From: Algoriphagus boritolerans DSM 17298 = JCM 18970
GTDB taxonomy: Bacteria; Bacteroidota; Bacteroidia; Cytophagales; Cyclobacteriaceae
Reading direction: 5' to 3'
NCBI RefSeq assembly: GCF_900108085.1
Contig: NZ_FNVR01000012.1
Location: 1-64,000 of the forward strand
DNA: 64,000 nucleotides
A program made the position numbers and the translations under genes. Shown in pieces: positions 1-7,408 of the stretch. Numbering within the stretch: position 1 is the stretch's first letter; each line of letters opens with the position of its first letter. Under the pieces are notes generated by a model, which was not told where the DNA came from, did no database searches, and saw only the letters and a program-made list of their open reading frames with translations.

Positions 1-323
1 TCAAACTGTACTTCAATCACCTTCTTTCCATCAGATTGATGGTACACCTTGGATTTGGACCAGTCTGGTTTTCCTTTGCCATTTTTGACCTTTCTGGCAT
101 TTTCATCCCCTTGATTTTGCATCTCAAAGGCGTCATACCAGGATTTAGCCGCTTCAATCTCTGAATTTTTAAGCTCAGAAACTTGCTCAATTTCTTCCTC
201 TATACAGGAAGTAGCCAGCCATCCCATCAAGACTGCGATCAGAATACCAAATAAACTAAATAAAGGTTTAGTTTGGTTTGGTTTGGTTTGGTTTGGTTTG
301 GTTTGGTTTGGTTTGTATAACAT
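1..323 (-). CDS. Lipoprotein with repeat-encoded N-terminus (partial)
   Basis: Open from an ATG at 321-323 through the left window edge, so the C-terminus is missing; about 107 residues are visible. The N-terminus reads MLYKPNQT followed by two more KPNQT units and KP, encoded by nine GTTTG units (plus strand) plus one variant. A hydrophobic stretch (LFGILIAVLMGWLATSC) follows and ends in a lipobox-like Cys, so a type II signal peptide is likely. The mature part is charged (EEEIEQVSEL, then a KSWYDAFEMQ segment) and I recognise no family. Because the repeat unit is 5 bp, gain or loss of one unit shifts the frame. The present copy number puts the ATG in frame with the signal peptide. Function unknown. 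Confidence 0.7.
   Translation of the reverse strand, partial: MLYKPNQTKPNQTKPNQTKPLFSLFGILIAVLMGWLATSCIEEEIEQVSELKNSEIEAAKSWYDAFEMQNQGDENARKVKNGKGKPDWSKSKVYHQSDGKKVIEVQF
266..315. repeat. Pentanucleotide tandem repeat (GTTTG)9 plus one variant unit
   Basis: Nine perfect GTTTG units occupy 271-315, preceded by one GTTTA unit at 266-270. The tract lies just inside the coding start of the lipoprotein gene and encodes KPNQT repeats on the minus strand. The unit length is not a multiple of three, as expected for a slipped-strand contingency tract. Confidence 0.95.
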
Positions 324-450
324 AGAATTAATAGTTTATTGCTCCTAAGAAATTATTTTCGTTTTAATTTTCCAAAAAGAATTTGAAGAAATTTTTAGAC
401 AAAAAAACTAACTGCTTATTTTATTATTCAAGCATGAAATAATCAGGTAT

Positions 451-483
451 AAAAAAACTCCAAGCGGTTCGACTCGGAGTTTT
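451..483 (-). terminator. Rho-independent terminator of the toxin-antitoxin operon
   Basis: A 10-bp stem (455-464 with 473-482) has one wobble pair on the minus strand and an 8-nt loop. It is followed on the minus strand by a run of seven T (451-457). It lies 43 bp downstream of the toxin stop. The pairing is better on the minus strand (G-U) than on the plus strand (A-C mismatch). Confidence 0.8.
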
Positions 484-525
484 GAGGGTATGGAAGTTTA
501 AAATGCCCCTATCATTTCAAACAAC

Positions 526-795
526 TTAATAATGGCTAAAAGCTGAAACCACTGTAACTATTACTTTATCCCCATCAATGGAATAAACGAGGCGGTGTTC
601 TTGGTTTATCCTTCTTGACCAGAATCCTGAAAGGTTATTTTTCAAACGCTCTGGCTTGCCTGTTCCCGTTTCTGGATGTTCTTCAAGTTCTTCTAAAAGT
701 TTTTTTAACTTTTTAATTAACGGTTTATTTCCAGATTTAATGATTTTCTCAATATCCTTTATCGCATCTGGAAGAAAAACAATTTTAAATTTCAT
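526..795 (-). CDS. yoeB: YoeB/Txe family mRNA interferase toxin
   Basis: 89 aa, the normal length for YoeB-type ribosome-dependent mRNA endonucleases (RelE fold). The conserved core is present: KPERLK with Glu49, SGFWSRRI, EHRLVY with Arg68, and a C-terminal SHY with His88. These match the catalytic Glu, Arg and His of the E. coli toxin, so the toxin looks intact. Its ATG overlaps the stop of the upstream antitoxin by 4 bp, which implies translational coupling. A terminator follows directly. By family knowledge it cleaves mRNA in the ribosomal A site when released from its antitoxin. Confidence 0.9.
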   Translation of the reverse strand: MKFKIVFLPDAIKDIEKIIKSGNKPLIKKLKKLLEELEEHPETGTGKPERLKNNLSGFWSRRINQEHRLVYSIDGDKVIVTVVSAFSHY

Positions 796-1052
796 ATTCC
801 TTCCATAAGCTTCTTAAATGCTTCTTCAGATAGCGTTACTGACTCAATATCTCCAGTTTCCATTTCTTTTTTTCTTCGAAGAATTTCCTTGACATTTTCA
901 GGATTGTCAAAAAATAGATCACCGCTCGGAGATGGATTTTCACTTTTGGTCAATTTCCATTCTCGGAAGCTCAGCTTATACTTACGCGCAAGTTCCCTGA
1001 ACTCATCCAATATTTCAGGCTTATCAGTCTCTATTTCAAATAATTGCTTCAT
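792..1052 (-). CDS. Antitoxin of the YoeB-type pair
   Basis: 86 aa, first gene of a two-gene operon with the YoeB-like toxin (4-bp overlap). The protein is highly charged, with a C-terminal segment (SVTLSEEAFKKLMEGI) like the toxin-wrapping tail of Phd/YefM or related antitoxins. I do not see a clear Phd/YefM N-terminal DNA-binding motif, so the antitoxin family is uncertain and the assignment rests mainly on context. It is expected to neutralise the toxin and repress its own promoter, which should lie within 1053-1200. Confidence 0.75.
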   Translation of the reverse strand: MKQLFEIETDKPEILDEFRELARKYKLSFREWKLTKSENPSPSGDLFFDNPENVKEILRRKKEMETGDIESVTLSEEAFKKLMEGI

Positions 1053-1201
1053 ATTTTAAAGTCACGATTTAATTGCTAAACGGTTTAAATTCTGAATAGA
1101 TTCAGCCGATGGTTCTTTTTTTACATTTAAGGAAGCTACTAAAATTCTTGTTCAATTTTCCCAAAAAAACAAGAGCACTTCAGCTTATGACTTATAAATA
1201 A

Positions 1202-1235
1202 AGCAAAATCCAAGCCTTTCGACTTGGATTTTTTC
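1202..1235 (-). terminator. Terminator after the Gfo/Idh gene
   Basis: A perfect 10-bp stem, 1205-1214 with 1223-1232, has an 8-nt loop (CCTTTCGA on the plus strand). It lies about 20 bp past the stop of the oxidoreductase gene. A second T-rich arm makes it potentially bidirectional. It resembles the hairpin at 451-483 in its CCAAG...TTCGA layout. Confidence 0.7.
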
Positions 1236-1254
1236 AGATTTCATACTTAAGCCT

Positions 1255-2418
1255 TCAAACCTTCTCCACCCACTCCACTCCGGTATCTTTCCATGATCTG
1301 GAGTTGGCTGATTCGATGACTGCTTCACATACTTTCTGGGTTTCAAATGCATCTCTGAAAGTAGGATGACAAGGTTCACCGGTCTGCAAGCTCAGGAAGA
1401 AATCAGAAACCTGATGGATGAAGGAATGCTCATAGCCGATGGAAGTTCCCGGAATCCACCAGCGCTTCATATATGGATGATCCCCATCCGTCACATGAAT
1501 GGATCGCCATCCCCTTACTTGACTTTCATCACCATGATCAAAATATTCCAATCGGGTCAAATCATGTAGATCCCATCGGATCGAAGCATGCTCCCCATTG
1601 ATCTCAAACGTATAAAGTGCCTTATGGCCACGGGCATAGCGAGTCGCCTCGAATAGCCCCAAGGAACCGTTATCAAAATGGCAATGAAAAATACAGGCAT
1701 CGTCGATTCCGACTTTTTGCTTTTCCCCGGAACCCACATGAACCCGTTCTTTAACAAACGTTTCTGTCATTGCTGATACGTCTTTGATTCCTCCATTGAG
1801 CCACATCGCAGTATCGATGCAGTGTGCCAAAAGGTCTCCCGTCACACCCGAACCCGCAGCATCGACATCCAGCCTCCAAGTTCCGTCGCCTCCTTGCGGA
1901 AGATCAGGATTGATCGTCCAATCCTGCAGGAAGTTGGCCCGGTAATGAAAAATCTTCCCAAGCTTCCCGGAAGCGACAATGTTTTTTGCTAAAGTCACCG
2001 CGGGAACTCTTCGGTAGTTGTACCAAACGGTGTTTTTCACACCGGCTGCTTCCACAGCTTTTAACATTTCTTCTGCTTCGTCCACAGTTCGAGCCAAAGG
2101 CTTTTCGCAGAGAATCATCTTGCCCGCTTTGGCGGCAGCGATGGCGATTTCAGCGTGGGAATCGTTTGGCGTACAGATATCCACAGCATCGATATCGTCA
2201 CGTTCAATTACTTTTCGCCAGTCCGTCTCAATGGACTTGTAACCCCATTGATCGGCAAATGCTTGCGCTCGCTCAGCTTTTCGGGAGCAGCAAGCCTGAA
2301 GCACGGGTACGTATTCGTATTCCGGGAAAAAGTCCGACAAACGCTTATAGCCATTGGTATGTATTCGGCCCATCAGCCCTGTGCCGATCAGTCCGATTCT
2401 GATTTGTTTTTTTGACAT
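1255..2418 (-). CDS. Gfo/Idh/MocA family oxidoreductase
   Basis: 387 aa from the ATG at 2416-2418 (MSKKQIRIG). A longer reading to 2502 adds only residues encoded by an intergenic repeat and is rejected. The N-terminal Rossmann fold has [12 protein letters not shown] (about residues 8-19), a typical NAD(P) loop. CEKPLA near residue 100 carries the family's catalytic Lys. [12 protein letters not shown] near residue 190 supplies the conserved His and Asp of the active site. These enzymes oxidise or reduce sugars, cyclitols or glycosides at a carbinol carbon. There is no Tat signal, so it should be cytoplasmic. Its neighbours (isomerase, cupin, DUF4432, DUF1080) support a sugar pathway, but the substrate is unknown. 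Confidence 0.92.
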   Translation of the reverse strand: MSKKQIRIGLIGTGLMGRIHTNGYKRLSDFFPEYEYVPVLQACCSRKAERAQAFADQWGYKSIETDWRKVIERDDIDAVDICTPNDSHAEIAIAAAKAGKMILCEKPLARTVDEAEEMLKAVEAAGVKNTVWYNYRRVPAVTLAKNIVASGKLGKIFHYRANFLQDWTINPDLPQGGDGTWRLDVDAAGSGVTGDLLAHCIDTAMWLNGGIKDVSAMTETFVKERVHVGSGEKQKVGIDDACIFHCHFDNGSLGLFEATRYARGHKALYTFEINGEHASIRWDLHDLTRLEYFDHGDESQVRGWRSIHVTDGDHPYMKRWWIPGTSIGYEHSFIHQVSDFFLSLQTGEPCHPTFRDAFETQKVCEAVIESANSRSWKDTGVEWVEKV

Positions 2419-2600
2419 AATTGAAAGATTTGAAAATTGAAAGATTGGAAAATTGGGTTGGAAATTGGTAAGGTTGAAAGGTTGTAAGGTTTCCCATTTC
2501 AAAAGCTCAAATTCTTAAAATAAGGCTACCAAATTCCTGACCCTCGTAATTCGCACTTCGTAAATCGTACTTTTTTACTATTTACGACTTACTTCTTACC
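2419..2600. repeat. Intergenic word-like repeats (TTGAAAGATTG and TTCGTAAATCG types)
   Basis: 2419-2500 is built from variants of TTGAAAATTGAAAGATTGG. 2546-2595 is built from variants of CGTAATTCGCACTTCGTAAATCGTA. Both types recur elsewhere in the window (3632-3672, 18589-18640, 18905-18940, 41880-41922). They fill the space between the oxidoreductase start and the next gene's stop, and I see no coding potential. Confidence 0.7.
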
Positions 2601-3623
2601 TCAGCCACGCCATCCATGTGCTTCCCGCACCTTCACCATCGCCGCCAGGATATCATTCCAGGTCTGCTGATTTTCCATCACGGCATTTGGGAACATACAG
2701 CCATCCCAGCAGATGTGCTGGAAAGCTTTGGTTAACTGACCTTTTTCGTCTCGAAGCCAATAACCGGCATCATGGGCAATGTCCAAGACACCATTTGGAT
2801 CAGTGGCCTGGCAGTGTCGACCAGTTTTGTCATGGGAGCCTGAACCGAAAACAGAACCATCGTTCTGGGCGACATGGAAGTCAATCGTCCAAGGACGTAG
2901 CGCATTCGTCACCGTTTTTAATGCCGCTTTGATGGCTTCCCGATCCTTCAGATCTGCATCCGTAGCCAATATGCGATGCTCGGGTGCATTGTAACCCATC
3001 GTGTAAAGGAAGGTATGCGACATGTCTGCCTGAAAACCGATGTTTGGCCGATCTACCATTTCCAGTAATTCTACCATGTGCTTCCAGCTATGCATCGCGC
3101 CCCAGCAGATTTCACCTTCTGCGGCCAATTTCTCACCAAATCCCGCTGCTACATCGCAAGCCTCACGGAATGTCTCAGCAATTTGCTTCGTATTTGCAAC
3201 CGGATCTTTTGCCCAATCGGAAACTCCGGCAGCAGAGTCGATCCGTACAACACCATAATGTCTCACCCCCAGTGATTTCAGCTTTTGGCCAAATTCACAG
3301 GATTTGCGAACCATATCAACAAAAGTCTTTCGCTGATCAGTTGTGCCCATGGCAGACCCTGCCCAAATTGGTGCGACAAGGGAACCTACGTTAAGATTGT
3401 ATTTGGAAACTTTATCAGCAAGTTTTTTAGCCTCGTCAGGATTATTCAAGTCAAAATGCGGTTCGAGCAAGCCCACATCAATTCCGTCAAATTTCACTCC
3501 GTTTACTTCCGCTGCAGCGGTCATGGATAGGAGCCTATCAAAAGGAATGACCGGTTCGGAATCGGGGCCTTTGCCCACCAATCCCGGCCAGGTTGCGTTG
3601 TGGATTTTTGGGAAGTTGTTCAT
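2601..3623 (-). CDS. Sugar phosphate isomerase/epimerase (TIM barrel, AP endonuclease 2 family)
   Basis: 340 aa. The sequence runs as alternating strand-helix units typical of xylose-isomerase-like TIM barrels: [15 protein letters not shown] near residue 45, GSLVAPIW near 80, [13 protein letters not shown] near 120, [18 protein letters not shown] near 170, [14 protein letters not shown] near 195 and [14 protein letters not shown] near 245. Conserved Glu, Asp and His residues in these segments are candidate divalent-metal ligands. No signal peptide is seen, so it should be cytoplasmic. It follows the cupin gene and precedes the Gfo/Idh gene on the same strand, a common pairing in sugar and cyclitol catabolism. 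The substrate cannot be told from sequence. Confidence 0.88.
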   Translation of the reverse strand: MNNFPKIHNATWPGLVGKGPDSEPVIPFDRLLSMTAAAEVNGVKFDGIDVGLLEPHFDLNNPDEAKKLADKVSKYNLNVGSLVAPIWAGSAMGTTDQRKTFVDMVRKSCEFGQKLKSLGVRHYGVVRIDSAAGVSDWAKDPVANTKQIAETFREACDVAAGFGEKLAAEGEICWGAMHSWKHMVELLEMVDRPNIGFQADMSHTFLYTMGYNAPEHRILATDADLKDREAIKAALKTVTNALRPWTIDFHVAQNDGSVFGSGSHDKTGRHCQATDPNGVLDIAHDAGYWLRDEKGQLTKAFQHICWDGCMFPNAVMENQQTWNDILAAMVKVREAHGWRG

Positions 3624-3817
3624 GGTTATTTTGGGATTTGAAAATTGAAAGATTGTAAAATTTGAAAATTAACGTTCGACAAAATAAATGTTATCGGACA
3701 GTAAACTTTTTTGTCAACTGTAGTCAGACCACCGCCCACAGCTTGAAATTTCTTACCTCAAGACCAAGATAGAAGTTTCTCAAGGGCATCTGTGGACTGT
3801 CGACCGTGGACCGTTGA
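3624..3817. repeat. Intergenic repeats with GTGGACTGTCGACCGTGGACC words
   Basis: 3632-3672 repeats the TTGAAAATTGAAAGATTG words seen at 2419. 3786-3818 has CTGTGGACTGTCGACCGTGG and similar words, which contain a GTCGAC palindrome. No ORF or clear terminator is seen. Confidence 0.5.
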
Positions 3818-5026
3818 CTAAGAAATTGCTAAATCCGGGTTTCTAGGCCCGAAGTGTTTCAGCATCACAATCGGGTCTGTTTTAGACAAATTAGTGATCT
3901 TCACCCCAGCTTTGGCTGCATCTTCGGAGACAAAATACTCATCATGAGTCAATTGACCAAAGCGAATCAAGGCTGGAGTCTCAATATCCCAAGCTCCCAT
4001 TTTGCCATAGCCCTGCATCATGATCATACCATAAGCCGCAGCATCCTTGACCACTACCGAATGTCCCGGTAAGACTGTCAATTCTTTAGCACTGTAGTCA
4101 TGGGATCGATAGCAAATCCAGTTTTCATGATAGCCAGCTGCATGCATTTCGCTCACTGAATGAACAGGCTTTGGCTCCATGTAGTGATTGTCCATCAGGT
4201 TAGGATTCACATTGAGGTCCCAGTCAATCATATCCACGAGCAATTCATAGTCTCCCCATCGGTCCTTTGGAGTGGCATTCCAGAGTAATTCCTCCGGGAT
4301 AATCGCCTCGTTGACCAGAGATTGATACATCGCAAAAATGTCCGACGCTTTCTGCGGCTCATAGGTACAAAGTGAACCCGGCGCATGGAGCATTCCTGGA
4401 GGAACATCCCAGCCAGTTCCCGGTTGCAAACGGAAAGCCTGGGAGTAATTTGTGATTTTATTGTCTCCTTTTTTGAAATCTTTCAGACACTGAAGAATGG
4501 TCTCTTTACTCGTACCCGGCGCGATGCCAAGGAAGGTAAAAGGAAAATCTCCACCATGATTATTTACCTGAGGCGGGAAATAATACGCTTCCGGTTTGCC
4601 GTTTTGATTGGTCAGCTTCCCAAATTCATCCGAGGGGTGAATGTGATGCGGAAGTGGACCCATGTTGTCAAAAAACTTGGAGTACATCGGCCAAGACTTG
4701 TATTGATTCCAAAGTCTGGAACCAACGATCTGAGCACCCAATTCATCGATGGCATCTTTCAAAAGAAAAAGTTGGGTCTTGCCACCCTCTTCAAAGGCGA
4801 TATGACTCAACCCTTCGTTTTTGGAGGTAAGGGGACCGTTTTCTGCGGGTGTAGTTGAAGAAAACCAGCGTTCATCGATTCCGCCCCGCATTCCTCCAAA
4901 GGAATAGTAATCATCGGGATGCAACTTGATTCGTCGACCGGGTACGCAGAACGAACGTGGTACCCAGGTTGGGGTTAATCTCAGTATTCCTTCGCCCTGT
5001 TCAAGGGCTTTTTTTGCTAGGCTCAT
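3818..5026 (-). CDS. Cupin protein of the class I mannose-6-phosphate isomerase type
   Basis: 402 aa. The segment PLPHHIHPSDEFG (about residues 125-135) carries two closely spaced His and a Glu as in zinc-binding phosphomannose isomerases. WDVPPGMLHAPGS, later in the chain, supplies the fourth likely ligand His. A second cupin-like half (about residues 290-390, GHSVVVKDAAAYGMIMMQGYGKMG) completes a two-domain cupin. It is cytoplasmic, since no signal peptide is seen. Its place in the operon suggests an aldose-ketose isomerase or a sugar-binding role. The protein is distant from housekeeping ManA and its substrate is unknown. Confidence 0.75.
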   Translation of the reverse strand: MSLAKKALEQGEGILRLTPTWVPRSFCVPGRRIKLHPDDYYSFGGMRGGIDERWFSSTTPAENGPLTSKNEGLSHIAFEEGGKTQLFLLKDAIDELGAQIVGSRLWNQYKSWPMYSKFFDNMGPLPHHIHPSDEFGKLTNQNGKPEAYYFPPQVNNHGGDFPFTFLGIAPGTSKETILQCLKDFKKGDNKITNYSQAFRLQPGTGWDVPPGMLHAPGSLCTYEPQKASDIFAMYQSLVNEAIIPEELLWNATPKDRWGDYELLVDMIDWDLNVNPNLMDNHYMEPKPVHSVSEMHAAGYHENWICYRSHDYSAKELTVLPGHSVVVKDAAAYGMIMMQGYGKMGAWDIETPALIRFGQLTHDEYFVSEDAAKAGVKITNLSKTDPIVMLKHFGPRNPDLAIS

Positions 5027-5266
5027 GGTGAGGGTATGGTTATTTGTTATTGGGTTACTTTCTTCGATGTTCGATATTCAATATTCGATATTCAGTATTT
5101 GGTTATTAGTTATTAGTTATTGGTTATTGTTGTACTATTCTTCGATGTTCGAAATTCATCATTCGATATTCGATAGTTGTTAAGCGTTAATTTGTCAATT
5201 GTTAAGATTGAATATTACAATTAGTCTTGTAAGCCTGTGCTGAGCGTAGTCGAAGCATCGTAATTT
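5027..5266. repeat. Intergenic repeats (TTCGATATTCG and GGTTATTAGTTATT words)
   Basis: 5038-5062 and 5099-5131 contain GTTATTRGTTATT words. 5066-5098 and 5140-5177 contain TTCGATATTCGAWATTC words. 5239-5256 is GCTGAGCGTAGTCGAAGC, an imperfect palindrome whose core recurs widely in bacterial genomes by general experience. No gene is seen. Confidence 0.65.
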
Positions 5267-6325
5267 TTATATCTTAAATCCCTTTGCTTTCTCTCCCGAC
5301 AGCACCTCCATCACCAGATCATAGGTTCTACGCTCTCCGGGCTCCAATAGAATCAAGGTACCGTTTTCCCGTGCCGCAGCTTGTCCGATGGGTGGATGAG
5401 TTGCCGGTTCCAAAGCGGTGACGTACTCGTTTTTCCCCCAATGCTGCCAGTTGATCAGCCAGGGCATTTGGGTTTTGGAAAAGGTTATCTTCAATGCCAA
5501 TTCCAACTGGTCATTTGCGTAGCCACAAGTCACTTGATCACTGGAATCAGCTTTGGGATCGATAAAAGCCACATCTTCTCCAAATCCCGCATGTTCATCC
5601 ATCGGTGCTGCACAACGGGTAAACTCATGCTTCCGGTTGAAATCTGTGTTGTTGACGTCTGTGGGCTTGGGCTTTTTCTCTCCTTGCCAAACTATCCGCG
5701 TGCCTTCATCGATCAGTGGCCAACCGCAATTGATATGATATAAAATCATGTGGGGGGCAGGAGAATTTCCCCGATTGGTGACGGTATCTTTGATGCGTAT
5801 TTGTGCTGAACCAAGTGTCCCAGAGATACGTCTCAACAGCTCCAAACTTGGCCCAAATGTGGTGGTTTCCCTAACTTTGGCTACAATCTCAAAGCTCAAA
5901 TCACCTGTGAAAATATCAGGCTGCTTGACAGAAATCAGTTCAGCGGGAAGATTGGAATAATTTCCATGCAAACCACAAGAGCCAGTCTCATCTGTATTTG
6001 GCGGTCCGGCATTGGAAAGTCCACAGGTAGTCAGCAAGCCTCCACCAAAAGTCCTCAACCAATCAATTCCCTGATTTGAAAAAGGCTGGGGTGCAGTCAA
6101 CCCTGCATGAGAAATCCATGTGAGGTTATTTTCATTGAAAAATGCATCCAGAATATCCATTCCCCGATCTAAGACCAACTTATATCGGAGTCCCGTGCCT
6201 GTATTGACCCAAGCGATTCTAACTCCCTTCCCTGGACCGTTGTCTAGGATGGATGTTTCGATTCCGCCGATTTGATGGGAATTGGAGAGTTTATACTTCC
6301 AAGAACTGGGATCTTTAAGGTTCAT
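5267..6325 (-). CDS. DUF4432 family protein (aldose 1-epimerase-like fold)
   Basis: 352 aa. It resembles the DUF4432 branch of galactose-mutarotase-like beta-sandwich proteins: GVRIAWVNTGTGLRYKLVLDRGMDI (quoted in part; about residues 34-57), FGGGLLTTCGLSNAG near 90, SCGLHGNYSNLPAE near 115, HMILYHINCGWPLID near 200 and ALEPATHPPIGQAAARENGT near 310. His and Glu in these segments sit where mutarotases bind sugar. There is no signal peptide. It lies in the sugar operon between the cupin and the DUF1080 gene. The likely role is anomer conversion or binding of a modified sugar. Confidence 0.85.
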   Translation of the reverse strand: MNLKDPSSWKYKLSNSHQIGGIETSILDNGPGKGVRIAWVNTGTGLRYKLVLDRGMDILDAFFNENNLTWISHAGLTAPQPFSNQGIDWLRTFGGGLLTTCGLSNAGPPNTDETGSCGLHGNYSNLPAELISVKQPDIFTGDLSFEIVAKVRETTTFGPSLELLRRISGTLGSAQIRIKDTVTNRGNSPAPHMILYHINCGWPLIDEGTRIVWQGEKKPKPTDVNNTDFNRKHEFTRCAAPMDEHAGFGEDVAFIDPKADSSDQVTCGYANDQLELALKITFSKTQMPWLINWQHWGKNEYVTALEPATHPPIGQAAARENGTLILLEPGERRTYDLVMEVLSGEKAKGFKI

Positions 6326-6373
6326 TTTGGAAATTACAATACGTTTGGTAACCTATAAAAAAGCCACTCTGAG

Positions 6374-6390
6374 ACTATCCTGTCCTATGC
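6374..6390. promoter_or_regulatory. CCTGTCCT/AGGACAGG motif upstream of the DUF4432 gene
   Basis: ACTATCCTGTCCTATGC lies about 50-65 bp upstream of the DUF4432 start. The same AGGACAGGAT-type words occur near 10322 and at 15131-15290 in the same locus. It may be a shared operator for a locus regulator; this is inferred from recurrence only. Confidence 0.4.
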
Positions 6391-6493
6391 GGGTTGCTCA
6401 AAAATGACAGAAAAGGAAGTTAGCCAAAAAGACAAAAAGTAGCAGGCCACTCGTCAAAAAATCACTCCAGAAAAGAGTTGCCAAAACAGAATA

Positions 6494-6519
6494 GAAAAAA
6501 AGCGCAGATTTCTCCGCGC
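6494..6519 (-). terminator. Terminator after the DUF1080 gene
   Basis: On the minus strand a 7-bp GC-rich stem (GCGCGGA with TCTGCGC, one wobble) closes a GAAA tetraloop and is followed by seven T (6495-6501). It sits 26 bp past the DUF1080 stop and separates that gene from the DUF4432 transcript. Confidence 0.85.
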
Positions 6520-6544
6520 CTAGGTGTTTTTAAAGCTATTCAGC

Positions 6545-7285
6545 TTATAGCCTTTTCAATTCAATGTTTTTAAACATCACTTTCATCGGAGGGCCGACGT
6601 GCACCTGCATCCCGATTAGTCCTTTCATCATCCTGTTTTTGGTATCGTCATCAGTAACTTCACTCATAAGCGTACCATTAACATAATGCCGTAGCAGGTT
6701 ACCCTTGATCACCAAGTGGATGTTGTTCCAATCGCCTTTTTTGATTAAGGCACCGAGTTGATCACGATCTCCAAGATCAGCAACCAAGTTTAAACCTTTC
6801 CAGGCATTACGCTCTACATAGCCGCGAACTTCAGTTATACTGTCCGGTTGAGAAGTGATTCTAGTCTTCTGACCTCGGTAGGCTAAAGTGGTTCGTTTCC
6901 GCTCTTCATAGTTTTGACCGGTATAGCGGTTTCCTCCGTCAATATCAGCCTGATAGCCTCTCAGGGCAAATGGCACTTCGGTAAATCGATCACTTCGATA
7001 TTGAACGCCTGAATTACCGGTTTCGGAAACCCAGTAATCCATTTTCAATTCGAAATCTCCCAATTCCCCACCTTTCCAAATGATGAAAGTATTGTTTTTC
7101 AATATTGTCTCAGGTGTGATTTCCCCCACCATTGCACCGTCTTTGACTGTCCAATAGACTGGATCATATTCCCAGCCATTCAGCGTTTTACCATCAAAGA
7201 TGGATTCGAAGTCCGCATTTTCTACTTTGGAAGAAATACAGCCGACGGATAAGACCGCAACTGTGACTATTACAGCTAATTTCAT
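6545..7285 (-). CDS. DUF1080 lipoprotein (3-keto-disaccharide hydrolase family)
   Basis: 246 aa. The N-terminus MKLAVIVTVAVLSVGC is a lipoprotein signal with Cys near residue 16. The DUF1080 concanavalin-like fold follows: FESIFDGKTLNGWE near 27, MVGEITPE, DFELKMDYWVSETGNSGVQYRS near 90, and WNNIHLVIKGNLLRHYVNG near 190. The family is annotated as 3-keto-disaccharide hydrolase and occurs beside Gfo/Idh oxidoreductases, as here. The protein should be membrane-anchored in the periplasm or at the surface. It has its own terminator and is separated from the cytochrome gene by a hairpin-rich gap. A second, less similar DUF1080 protein lies at 47361. Confidence 0.88.
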   Translation of the reverse strand: MKLAVIVTVAVLSVGCISSKVENADFESIFDGKTLNGWEYDPVYWTVKDGAMVGEITPETILKNNTFIIWKGGELGDFELKMDYWVSETGNSGVQYRSDRFTEVPFALRGYQADIDGGNRYTGQNYEERKRTTLAYRGQKTRITSQPDSITEVRGYVERNAWKGLNLVADLGDRDQLGALIKKGDWNNIHLVIKGNLLRHYVNGTLMSEVTDDDTKNRMMKGLIGMQVHVGPPMKVMFKNIELKRL

Positions 7286-7330
7286 TTGTTTATAATTTGA
7301 TTTTTATTGGTCAGATGGAATGCCCTTGAT

Positions 7331-7348
7331 TCCCGATAGGTATCGGGA
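7331..7348. repeat. REP-like palindrome TCCCGATAGGTATCGGGA
   Basis: An 18-bp near-perfect inverted repeat (8-bp arms around GG) lies between the DUF1080 and cytochrome genes. A related copy lies at 10168-10185. A smaller hairpin, TGAGAACCTTTTCTCA, follows at 7361-7376. Confidence 0.6.
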
Positions 7349-7408
7349 CATTCCCCAGTGTGAGAACCTTTTCTCATGGGCATTTCCTTGTATTAAAAGT
7401 TAAGTGAT

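Noticed and set aside
266-315. CRISPR-like reading of the GTTTG tract
   Set aside because: The units are 5 bp and adjacent with no spacers, so it is a simple tandem repeat.
461-480. Possible tRNA-like GGTTCGA motif
   Set aside because: It is the loop of a terminator hairpin; no acceptor or anticodon stem exists around it.
1255-2502. Longer start for the Gfo/Idh protein
   Set aside because: The extra 28 residues are encoded by intergenic repeat words, and the NAD-binding fold starts directly after the ATG at 2418.
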